The position numbers and the translations under genes are program-made. 64,000 bases of DNA from Rugalucina vietnamica (taxonomy: Eukaryota; Mollusca; Bivalvia; Lucinida; Lucinidae), in assembly GCA_964017185.1 (NCBI GenBank), contig OZ024869.1:57376761-57440760 (forward strand), read 5' to 3'. A model generated the notes under the pieces. The model worked only from the letters and a program-made list of their open reading frames with translations, was not told where the DNA came from and did no database searches. Position 1 is the first letter of the stretch; each line of letters starts with the position of its first letter. Positions 21,831 to 32,168 of this stretch are shown piece after piece.

Positions 21831-23066
21831 TTATAACTCAATGGGAGCTATCTGTTGCCATGGAAACCAGAGTTCTGATCCGACCTGGCCCAAAACCTAG
21901 TGCAACCTTTCCCCCTCCTCAGTGATGCTTCAGATAAAATTTGATTGCAATTGGCCTGGTTGTCTTAGAGATCTTCAAGATTGAAAGTGTGAATTCACGC
22001 ACACACACATAAATTCACCCTTACGTTGCTATAGCAACCAAAATAATTACATAATTATGATTGCCAAAATTGTGGAGGACTAGTCAACAAACATTTACGT
22101 AAAAACAAAACACAAATATTTCAAGCGAAATGACAGAAATTGCAATTTTCCGCTTTTCGTCTTATAAGTGAATGGAAACTTTAAGTTGCCATAGCAACCA
22201 AAGTAGTGGGACAAGGACAATAAAAAAAAAACAACACAAACTTTGTAGAGGCTAATATCATAAGCATGTATGCAAAGTTTCAGCTTCATCCGCCTTACAG
22301 CTTCTGAGAAGAAAATTTTTGAATATTTTTTCGAAAATTTACCCTTTACGTTGCTATAGCAACCAACTGAATTAAGCGATTTTGACAAAAGTTGCCTAAA
22401 ACGGGGAGGACTACTCACTAAACATTTATGTAAAAACAAAATTTCAATATCCTCAATGAAACGGCAGAAATTGCAAATTTCCACTTTTTGTCTTATAAGT
22501 CAATGGAAACTTCAAGTTACCATAGCAACCAAAGTAGTTGGACAATGACAATAAAAAACACAAACTTTGTACAGGCTAATGTCATATGTATGTATGCTAA
22601 ATTTCAGCTTCATCCCCCATACGGCTTCTGAGAAGAAGATTTTTGAATATTTTTTTCGAAAATTTACCCTTTATCTTGCTATAATAACCAAACGAATAAA
22701 GTGATTTTTACAAAAGTTGCCTTAAACGTGAAGGAATACTCAATAAACATTTATGTAAAAACAAAATTCAAATATCCCCAGCCTGACAACGGAAAATGCC
22801 AATTTCCACTTTTCTCCATACAAGTCAATGGAAACTTCAAGTTGCCATAGCAACCAGAGTTCTTATCCGATCGAAATAAAAACACAAATATTCGTTCCCC
22901 CCACCTGTAGATGCTAAGAAAAGATTCGGCCTAGCAGCTTCAGAGGAGAAGTCGTTTGAAAATGTTGACGACGACGACGGACGACGACGGACGAAGACGC
23001 ACGGACGCCGGCACGACTACCATACTATAAGCTCACCTTGTGAGCCTACGGCTCAGGTGAGCTAAA
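21831..23066 (+). mobile_element. Family-A-type element, right part with X-box-containing monomers
   Basis: About three monomers of 320-340 bases (starting near 22020, 22350, 22675) each contain GTTGC(C/T)ATAGCAACC twice. The copy ends with GACGACGGACGACG repeats, ATACTATAAGCTCACCTTGT, the TGAGCC-TAC-GGCTCA hairpin and GAGCTAAA at 23066. Its 3' terminus is that of family A but the core is different. D sequence resumes directly after GCTAAA. Confidence 0.65.
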
Positions 23067-24235
23067 AATGGCTTAAACTGGCATTTTCTTACCAGTATTT
23101 TGTACCTTTTCCCAGAGTTCGGTGCAAAATTGCTTTAATATTTCTTGTTAAAGCTTTATATATGTTGTATATGAAACAACGAGTAAGAAAATATGGCAAT
23201 GAATCTGTGTTGACCTTCTGAAAGTCAAGGTAAAGATCACAGAATCGAGAAAATGACATGAAAATGTCTTTTTTTTTTTTTTTTTTTTGTCAATAGTCGA
23301 GTTGATTTTGCGATAATTGATCCTTGACATTCTTGTTATCATGAATGACAATATATATTTACACGAAGTCTTTCAATCTGTGATAATTTTGTCCACCAGG
23401 TGATTTCAAAGTCAAGGTCAAAATCACCAAAACTTTAAATTTTAGAGGGTAAAATGGAGTTTTTGTTTAAATTGTAAACAAATTAAATTATCAATTTCAA
23501 TCATATTATGCTTTTTCATTTATATATGTGTTGCAAAGTCCGATATCATTCAGACAATACACCTGTTGATCTTAAATAACCTTTTAAGGGTAAAGGTCAA
23601 AGATGTAAGAAAATGGCTGAAATCACATTTTCTTACCAGTATTTTGTCATTTTCCATTGAGTTAGGTGCGAAACTACTCTAATGTTTGTTTTTAAAACTT
23701 AAAATATATTGTATATGAAACAGCTTTAAGAAAATATGGCATTGAATCTGCAATGACCCTCAGAAAATGAAGGTCAAGGTCTCAGAATCGAGATAATGAC
23801 GTGACATTGTCATTTTTGCCTATACTCAAGTTGATTTTGCCATAATTGTTTCTTGATATTCTCGTCATCTTGAATATTTATACATATTACCACTAAGTCT
23901 TTCACACTGAGTTGATTTTGTCCTAATGTGTCCTATATGTGTTGCAAAGTCGGATATCATTCAGACAATAAACCTGTTGACCTTAAATAACCTTCAAAGG
24001 TCCAAGGTCACAGATGTTTGTGATTCATGAGATATGATGCATATGGGACAGGAAAATATGGCATTGTATCTGAAAAGCATGATATGGTTGGAATTAATAA
24101 TTTAATCTGTTAAGGATTGGAGCAAAATGTCCATTTACCCCCTTAAATATTAAAGTTTTGGCGACCTTGACGTTGACCTTGAAGTCACATTGGAACAAAA
24201 TCAACTCAGTGTGAAAGACTTAGTGGTATTAGTCC
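23067..24235 (-). repeat. D-type tandem array, inner left arm
   Basis: About two D monomers (TTTTCTTACCAGTATTTTG, GCAAAGTCCGATATCATTCAG, CACCAGGTGATTTCAAAGTC) in the same orientation as 11858-12730, and opposite to 29560-30209 and 36621-38440. Confidence 0.65.
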
Positions 24236-24793
24236 GGTAGAATCTGAGGTGGACCTGGATTTGGGGTATATAGAAAATGTTTTGACTGATTATGATAGCC
24301 AACACCTTCAGAAACAAGAATCCACATGATGCCACCTTGGCATCCTTGGGCAACTCCCACAATTCAATATGGCGTCCAAGAGGGCTGCCATCTGTTAAGA
24401 CCTTCCAGTACTAGGCCCATAAAGTGCAAATTCTTGCACTTTCACAACCATTATATATGTATTATATGGTGAAAAAGTTGCACTTGCATTGGTCTTTTTG
24501 TCAGAATGAAATAAAGATAGCATCCAAGATGGCCGCCAAAGTTATAAAAAAATAATTTTCTTGGCCAAATGTCAATTAATTTTTGCAGTATTATAGCTTT
24601 ATAAGTGATGTACAGGGAGAATGTGCAATGAAAGAACCTAGATGGTGCCAATTCGTCATCCTTGGGTCACTTGCATAATTAGAGCAGGCATCCAAGAGGG
24701 TTGTCATCTCTTTAAACCTTACAGTACTAGGCCACTATAGTGTAACATTACAGGTTTTCTGGTCAGAAATAGTCCACAAGCATAATCAATGTA
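24236..24793 (-). repeat. E-type repeat, left arm
   Basis: Monomers of roughly 330 bases share CAATATGGCGTCCAAGAGGG, CATCCAAGATGGCCGCCAAA and TATATGGTGAAAAAGTTGCAC. They are inverted relative to 28560-29560. YY1-like ATGGC(G/C) words recur in each monomer. Confidence 0.65.
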
Positions 24794-25820
24794 CGGGGGA
24801 TGATCCAAAATAACGTAGACTTTTGCTGCAGCTTCTATACAACTCATTCAAATGCTTATAAAATAACAAGAACATAAATCGGAATATGTCTAGAATATTG
24901 TGGCAAAATATCAAACAAAAATAACGACCCGTTAAAATTCTACGGTCAAAACAAAAAGGTCACTATGGTCTACCCGGCGCACGTCATCTTTGATTTCGTA
25001 ACGTCGTTGGCGTTTTTATTCATTTTGAAATTAACACCCTCTTAGCGCTCACGGCCATCTATTCAACATGTACCATAGATTAAAAATTGTTTTGCGTATT
25101 GTGCTTTGTACTTCTCATATTTTCCGTCAGTATCCAAAACTCGAAACAAATTCTTACCTTGAATTGCTTCAAAATCGCCTCATCATCAGCCGTCTGCATG
25201 CGGTCAGCGCATTACGCATTTACGTCACCATTGACGCGCGTTATTTGTGTTTCTTTCTCCATCTTTGTTATGCTATTTTATCGTCAGAATCACAGCGGGA
25301 TTATTTTTACACAACTGATTTATCCATTGAATATTCCCGTTTTGTCTACATTTACTAATTTTCGGTCTTTGTGTTGGCGCTTTCAAAAATCGCGTCAAGT
25401 TTAGTAATAGGATAAATTTAAGCTGTGTCTGGCTACGACGTTTTTAACGTTAAATGCACTGAAAAAGCGCACAATTGAGATTAATATTTCAAAAACGCAC
25501 CACTCAAATTTGTTGTTACTTATGCACAGCACTATCTAAACACCATGCTTTTGCTGGACTAAGTTTGGCACGATTCGCATGCCTATTTTGCATTTTGTCG
25601 AGACATGTATGACACAGGACACGACCGAAATTTCGCGTGCGCCGCCTATGCGTCACCATGGTTGTAAAATGGCGCGGCGTGTTTCAGATACTTATGAAAT
25701 ATGTAATTGTTTTATCTTATCTTTATATACGAATGTTCTGATTTATCGCAATATACATTTTTCTAAAATTCATCTAGGTATGTTGAAGCAAAAGTTTACG
25801 TTATTTTGGATTTTCCCTCG
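24794..25820. mobile_element. 1.03-kb TIR element at a TA site
   Basis: The ends are CGGGGGATGATCCAAAATAA and, inverted, CGAGGGAAAATCCAAAATAA, with about 33 bases of similarity each. TA flanks lie at 24792-24793 and 25821-25822, and E-type sequence continues on both sides. The dinucleotide target and the TIR style suggest an IS630/Tc1/mariner-related non-autonomous element. No catalytic DDE/D frame is seen. Confidence 0.7.
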
Positions 25821-25822
25821 TA

Positions 25823-26450
25823 TCATATGGTGAAAAGATTGCACTTTCATGCGTCGTATGTGTCAATTTTAAAAGAAAATATCATGGCATCCAAGATGGC
25901 CGCCAAATGTTATTAAAGTAATGAGTTTCTGAACCAAATGTCAGCTTTTTACAGGAATGAAAAGGTACAAGTAGGCATTAAACTTTTCAAGTGATGTATA
26001 GGAAGGATTTTCTACTCAAGAACCCAGGTGGTGCTATCTTGTCACCCCTTTGCCACACGCATAATTCAATATGGCAATCAAGAGTGTTGCTATCTGTTAA
26101 CACATTGCAGTGCTAGGCAAGTATAAGTTAAAATCAAGTGTTTCTGATCAGAAATCGCCCATAATTGTTGTTTATTTATCATATTGTGATAAAGTTGCAT
26201 TAATAGGGTCTTATAATAGTGTCAGATGGGATTTAATTGGCATCCAAAATGGCTGTCAAAAATAGAAAATAATATATTTCATGCCAAAATTTTAATTTTA
26301 CACTATTTGGAACTTTATTAAGTGTGTGCAAGGAAGATATGCAGGACAAGAACCAGTCGGTGCCAGCTTGCCACACATGTGCTACTAGAAACTTCAATAT
26401 GGCGTCCAGGGTTGGTTTCATAAGTTAAGACCTTTAAGTACCATGGTGCA
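25823..26450 (-). repeat. E-type repeat, continued
   Basis: About two further E monomers (GGCATCCAAGATGGCCGCCA at about 25885 and TTCAATATGGCGTCCAGGGT near 26395). They continue the array interrupted by the TIR element. Confidence 0.6.
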
Positions 26451-26833
26451 AAAATTGGGTTCGGTCATTAAAATTGTCTTGATATGTTACTCATGTGTGT
26501 TTTACTTTCAATGAAATTACCAACCCAAGGTTGTTTATTATGGTATTGAATATAATAGCAAATTAAACGCTTCAACCACCACTGCTTCTGATATGCAAGT
26601 ACTACTTCTTTATCATTACTATTTGTTTCTATTGAAAATGTTACATGCTGAATGGCTTCTTAAACTTAAGGAAAATATGATTGACTTCAACCAGTGCATC
26701 ACATATAAAAAGAAGGTGTCCGTCTGACACATCTAAAGATTTAGGCAGACTGTCTGTTCTTCGGTGAATGTTAAAGAAGTACTGTAAGGGCCAATTAGAG
26801 ATACATGCAGCACAAGCTAGGTAATATGTTTTG
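26451..26833. other. Unassigned stretch near the centre of the 28-kb element
   Basis: No reading frame or family match is recognised. Confidence 0.4.
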
Positions 26834-27300
26834 TTTGCTTGTTTGAATTGATGCTTAACGTCCCAGTCAACAGCCAAGGTCATGTCGGGCCATTGCCTCC
26901 GTTTAATGGGACTTGTACCCAAAATTAAGAATGTCATGACATAGTGGAGCGGACTGACGCAGGGGTAGAGTGTCGGACTCTGGTCCCGGAGGTCCCAGGT
27001 TCGGTCCTCAGCCGGGTCAACGTTCGCTGTGGCCTTGAGCAAGTCACAAATCCACAGCTCCTGAGGCAGTGGTTAGAAATTGATCGACTTCGTACACAGT
27101 AAAAAATCCAACAAGTGCTTCAAATATAACCACCCAAGTACGCCAAAAAGGCTTGTATGTATGGATGGTTTGACTTAAACCACCCTTCCTGGGCAGTCTC
27201 AGACATGAGCGGTTGACCAGTAATCAGATGGTCAGTCAGTAGCGCATACGCTTTGCATGGAGGCACAAGCACGCCGTCTATTTCTTTAGGTAAATGGGCG
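26834..27300 (+). repeat. Dispersed repeat (GTTTGTTTGAATTGATGC family) split by a SINE
   Basis: It starts TTTGTTTGAATTGATGC and ends CTATTTCTTTAGG. It matches 60118-60445 and 59222-59490. The two parts (26834-26942 and 27106-27300) join at CATGACAT/CCAACAAG, as in the uninterrupted copies. It carries CCTGAGCGGTTAACCAGTAA and is probably itself a short non-autonomous element. Confidence 0.7.
26943..27105 (+). mobile_element. tRNA-derived SINE nested in the dispersed repeat
   Basis: A-box-like GGGGTAGAGTGTCGG and B box GGTTCGGTCCT stand at tRNA-like spacing. The CCTTGAGCAAGTCAC stretch common in animal SINE bodies and a short A-rich end (AGTAAAAAA) follow. The copy at 60230 shows the empty site. 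Length is about 163 bases. RNA polymerase III transcription and LINE-dependent mobilisation are expected for this class. Confidence 0.75.
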
Positions 27301-28131
27301 GGGTCAATATTCCCACCCGACCATCCTCAGGTAAAATGTTGACTGCAAAAGAATGTTTATGTCTCCTGCACATGTACAGCTTACTTTTGCATGTACATCC
27401 CCACTACTCCCACCACACAAAAGGTAGTTATACAGACCTTGCATCGGATAGTGCAGTTAGCAAAATGATCAAGTTACTGACTACAAGAATTTGAAAAGAT
27501 TGTATTCTCTTTATCAACTTGGTGTATGTTGTGTTTTATCATGTTCTAAAGTTACTGCACAATTTCACAAGTTTTCGTGTTGATTGACCAATACCATAAT
27601 ATCCTTTGTCAATCACAAATGATTACGTTGATAGTGTGTTCGCTAAACACAACAATATGAGTGACAGAGTAGCTGACATAACAAACATCTCTTCTTTCTC
27701 ATTTATCACATCTCCCTTAGCACTTATTCAGAGTATCGTTTGTGTAATATCTCCCTATTCGACTGACCTACACAAACATACATGTACCTCATGTCACCTA
27801 TCTGGTGTCTTTTAAAGATACAAAATTCACCCCAGACTTGACAGTCTGTCTTCAGAGTAAGTATACTTAAAAAGAGTGCTAGATCAATGGCTTTTCTTCA
27901 TAGATAATACATTATATGTAGTCAGTAATATATCCCTTACAGTTCAGAAATCATACAGTATGTAATTTGTATGCTAAGGCACACAATCTATAAAAGGTAT
28001 TAAATCACGTGTATACTATATTCTGCTATAAATTTTATAGTATGAATTCCTGCCTTAACCATTCTGTGGTTTGCCACACACGCATTAGTCCATCTTTGCA
28101 AATTAAAACTGCTCCAGTAAGCCCCACCCCC
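27301..28131. other. Unassigned stretch
   Basis: Short frames only, none with recognisable domains. It lies close to the symmetry centre of the 28-kb palindrome, where an element's own genes might be expected, but I see none. Confidence 0.4.
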
Positions 28132-28258
28132 GGTAATTTTATATTACTGATCGTTCCTATTCAGTAATTGTCAATTTAGTTTTCCCACCTCCGTTTTTGG
28201 AGTGATAATTTCCTTCGGATTGCGCCATTTTCGGATCATTGCCTACTTGTGACTTTTT
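28132..28258 (+). mobile_element. Naiad 3' UTR relic with internal deletion
   Basis: GGTAATTTTATATTACTGATCGTTCC, then TTTCCCACCTCCG and ATTGCGCCATTTTCGG..GCCTACTTGTGAC, match the last part of the Naiad element at 31553-31850 in the opposite orientation, with most of the middle missing. The CAGTAAC/GTTACTG hairpin is kept with paired base changes. Confidence 0.65.
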
Positions 28259-28559
28259 AGCAATTACAAGACCTGCCAAGGGAAATGTTATTTTAATCAA
28301 GAAAAACAAAACACAGCGAATAGTAACCCCATCTGACATATTGCATAATCAACAGAAATAATTCTTGGTGGCAATCTTTGATACAAAATTTATTTCGTAC
28401 TGATAAAACACACTTTGGATACAACTTCATTGCAATAAATGCAAGGGTAACAAATCAACATAAAAGACCTAAGACACAGAATTTACTAGATCTGGTACAA
28501 TTATAGTGTATTATAGGCCAATCTTAAAAGATGCCTTATTGAATTATGCTGGTAGCCCA
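28259..28559. other. Unassigned stretch
   Basis: Nothing recognised. Confidence 0.4.
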
Positions 28560-29559
28560 AGTGTTACATAGTATTTCAGCGGGACTGTTTTGTTCTATAT
28601 CTTTTTTCATGTTTTGATGGCCATCTTGACTGCCATTTTCATTTCACATGTACGTGCGTGTACGATCGATGTGAGTGCAACTTCATGTCAGCATGATTCA
28701 TAAATTCGCATTTATATGCTACTTCTGATTGGAAGATTTTGCACTATAAGGACTTGGTAGTGCAAAGTCTCAACAGATGGTAACCCTCTTGGATGTCATA
28801 TTGATAAATGGGAGTTGCTAAAAAAGTAAAAGGTGGCATCAACTGAATTCTTCTGTTGCATACCCTTCTTTTACACAACTTATAAAGTTATCAATAGGGT
28901 GAAAATGAAATTTGTTCGTGAAGGCATTTTTACATTTTGGCGGCCATCTTGGATGCCAGTTTTAATTCAAACTGACATAAGACCAATTGGAATGCCACTT
29001 ATTCACAATATGATATACAAACTGCATTTGTGGGGTTTTACTGACCAGAAAACACTTGATGTTGCACTATACTGTAAGTTTTAAAGGGATGTCAACCCTC
29101 TTGGACGCCATCTTGAATTAATGCAAGTGGCCCAAGGGTGACAAAATGGCACTATCCGTGGGTTCTTGCATTATATAGCCTCGTTATATATCACTTATAA
29201 AGCCATAATACTGCAAAAACTGACCCTTGGCCAAGAAAATCATTTTTATAGCTTTGGCGGCCATCTTGGATGCCATTTTTATTTGACACTGATATAAGAA
29301 CAATGTAAGTGCAACCTTTACACCAAGTGATACATTTGTAATAGTTGTTGTCGATCTTTTATCAGAACATAAAAGAATTTGCGCTTTATAGGCCTACTAC
29401 TGTAAGGTTTTAACAGATGGCAACCCTCTTGGACGCCATATTGAATTGTGCGAGTTGCCCAAGGATGCCAAGGTGGCATCATGTGGATTCTTGTTTCTGA
29501 AGGTGTTGGCTATCATAATCAGTCAAAACATTTTCTATATACCCCAAATCCAGGTCCAC
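28560..29559 (+). repeat. E-type repeat, right arm
   Basis: Three monomers with GGCGGCCATCTTGGATGCC and AACCCTCTTGGACGCCAT words. They are the complement of 24236-24793 and 25823-26450. 29395-29530 aligns well with 24290-24420. Confidence 0.65.
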
Positions 29560-30209
29560 CAAAAAATCACACATATTCTACCGGACTATATTATGTATAA
29601 ATATTCAAGAAGACGAGACTATCAAGAAACAATTATGGCAAAATCAACTTGAATATGGGCAAAAAAATAACAATGTCACGTCATTTTATCAATTCTGTGA
29701 CCTTGACCTTGACTTTCTGACGGTCATTGCAGATTCAATGCCATATTGTTTTAAAGCTGTTTCATATACATTACATTTCAAGCTTTAAAATCACAAACAT
29801 TAAAACAGTTTCGCACCAAAATCGGGGTAAAATAACAAAATGCTGGTAAGAAAATGCCGATTTCAGCCATTTTCTTACATCTTTCACCTTGACCTTTACT
29901 CTTAAAAGGTTATTTAAGGTCAACAGGTGTTTTGTCTGAATGATATCGGACTTTGCAACACACAAAAATAAATGGAAAAGCATAATATGATTGAAATTAA
30001 TAATTTAATTTGTTTACAATTTAAACAAAAACTCCATTTTACCCTCTAAAATATAAAGTTTTTGTGACCTTGACCTTGACTTTGAAGTCACCTGGTGGAC
30101 AAAATTATCACAGACTTTGTGTAAATATGTATAATCATTCATGAGAACAAGAATGTCAAAGATCAATTATTGCAAATTCATCTTGAATATTGGCAAAAAA
30201 TGACATTTT
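29560..30209 (+). repeat. D-type repeat, inner right arm
   Basis: About one D monomer, the complement of 23067-24235. It is interrupted at ATGACATTTT (30209) by the hAT-like element and resumes at 36621. Confidence 0.65.
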
Positions 30210-30332
30210 CAGGGTTGCCACTCATTCATTATTTCAAAATTCCCTGACTTTTCAATGACTTTTCCCAGTTTTCAAGATTCTTTTATCGGCCTCTCAGCGC
30301 CATTTATCATCTCTTTGAAGCCATCTCACCTA

Positions 30333-31552
30333 CCAGGGGACCAATGGTCCTGTAAACGCTGAGATATAAACAGGTAAACTGTTTTGACTAGAATGGTAAT
30401 ATACATGTGTATAACCCTGGAGTCAATGCCTTTTAAAATCATAAAAAATTAGTCCATTTGCCAATTTACTAAATTTTAGCCCTTTAAATGACATTTAACA
30501 ATTTCCCCCATTCAAATGCATGGGCAACCCAAGTTGACCTTGCCGTAAAATAGGTCAAGGTCATCCAAGGGTCATGATTAATATAAACTTTGTAGAGTTC
30601 CATTGCCTGATGATTCATGCCAAGTTTCAAAATCATAGGCGTTCTGGTTCTGGAGAAGAAGATTTTAAAGGTTTTTGCTATTTATAGCCACGGCGGCCAT
30701 CTTGGTTATGTGACCTTGACCATTTATACAAAATTTCATTCACTCTTCCTAAGAATGCTCCACATAAAGTTTGGCTTTGATTGGCCAAGCGGTTTCAGAG
30801 ATCTTTGAATATCACTGGTATATTGCCCCAGGGTGGGGGCAGACAGACACCTGGGGTCCAATTTATTTTCAGAATCATCAATCTTAAGTCCATTTGCCCA
30901 TTGTCTGCAAGTTTTTCCCTACAAATGGCATTTTAACACTTTTCCCCATTCAAATGCATGAGCCACCTACGTTGACCTTGTCGTAAAATAGGTCAAGGTC
31001 ATCCCAGGGTCATGATTTATATAAACTTTGTAGAGCACCAGTCATTGATGTTTCACACTAAGTTTCAAAATCATTGGCCTTCTGGTTCTGGAGAAGATTC
31101 TTAAAGGTTTTTTCTATTTATAGCCATGGTGGCCATCTTGGTCATGTGACCTTGACCATTTATATAAACTTTCTTTCCCCCTTCCCAAGGATGCTCCATA
31201 TGAAGTTTGGCTTTGATTGGCCAAGCGGTTTCAGAAGAGATGTTTCATTATAATGGAAATATACATGTATATAGCCCCGGGGCAGGGGCAGACAACCCCC
31301 CAGGGGCTAAAATTTTCCATTTACATTAATCTTCTGTACATTTGCCTATTCCCAGTAAGTTTTACCCATTAAATAGCATTTTACCATTTTTCCCATTCAA
31401 ATACATTGGCGACCTAAGTTGACCTTGCCATAAAATAGGTCAAGGTCATCCCAGGGTCATGATTTATATAAACTATGATGGGCCCGCGTCCCCGATGCTA
31501 CATACTAAGTTTCATGGAAATCGGCCCACTGATTCTGGAGAAGATTTTTTTA
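30333..31552 (+). mobile_element. Family A copy v, left part
   Basis: It starts CCAGGGGACCAATGGTCCTG and has about two and a half core monomers with CCATCTTGGTCATGTGACC. It stops at GGAGAAGATTTTTTTAAA, where Naiad begins. The copy at 51250 shows the uninterrupted order GGAGAAGATTTTTAAAGGTT. Confidence 0.7.
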
Positions 31553-31829
31553 AAAAAGTACAAGTAGGCAAAGATCAGGAAAAGGCGCAATCAGAAAAAG
31601 ACTCCCACTCAAAAAACCAAGGTGGGAAAAAACCAAACCAACAATCAGGTACTTATACCATGAAAACATTTCGTAAGCCGAATGAGCAGCTATTTTCCCA
31701 ATAGGTGGCCACTCAGTTACCTTAACTAAAATATGCAAACATACATAAGGCGCCAACAGCACAAAAATATTTTAAACACCAAGACATAAAACAAAAAGAA
31801 CCACCACAGAAGTATCGACTTGGAACGAT

Positions 31830-31848
31830 CAGTAACACAAAGTTACTG
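31830..31848 (-). other. Conserved hairpin in the Naiad 3' UTR (CAGTAAC stem)
   Basis: CAGTAAC-loop-GTTACTG is a perfect 7-bp stem. In the relic at 28132 the closing pair is T-A instead of C-G, and a related hairpin is at 60834. Paired changes suggest RNA structure that matters to the element, perhaps recognition by its reverse transcriptase. Confidence 0.55.
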
Positions 31849-31910
31849 GCGGGTTTAAATCGATTTTACACGGCCGTAACCTCACCCTCAGCTTCTGCAG
31901 TGGTTCATAA

Positions 31911-31959
31911 CATTTAGTTAGTTCTTCGGTCCTCGTGGTGAATCTCTAACTAGTAAATG
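31911..31959 (-). other. Conserved stem in the Naiad 3' UTR, weak SECIS candidate
   Basis: CATTTA-GTTAG pairs with CTAAC-TAGTAAATG across a 24-base loop. The stem is bracketed by TGA-containing words (ATGATT, TTATGA) and kept in the copy at 52448-52496. A SECIS needs a TGA/GA quartet and an AA apical loop. The loop here does not fit well, so I only flag it. Confidence 0.3.
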
Positions 31960-32168
31960 AATCATCAAGAACAAACAAATAAATCATGATAAACATCCTG
32001 ATGAATCAAAAACCAGGACTCACAGATTCAGTAAGCTGCCCGACGATGGAGATCCCTGGGCGCCAAATAACTTACTAACTCCGGAGCTAAAGAAAAACAT
32101 CAGTTGGACCCCGGTGGGCCAAGCAACAGACAAGAAGCTCCGGCCCCAACCAACTAAAATGAATAGCT

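Noticed and set aside
26641..27042. 133-codon minus-strand frame as a protein gene
   Set aside because: It crosses the boundary between a dispersed repeat and a nested SINE; the open frame is accidental.
31880..31910. ATGA..AA..TGAG word order in the Naiad 3' UTR as a canonical SECIS
   Set aside because: Only about eight bases separate the AA from the second TGA and the flanking stem does not pair well, so it cannot form the usual long SECIS helix.
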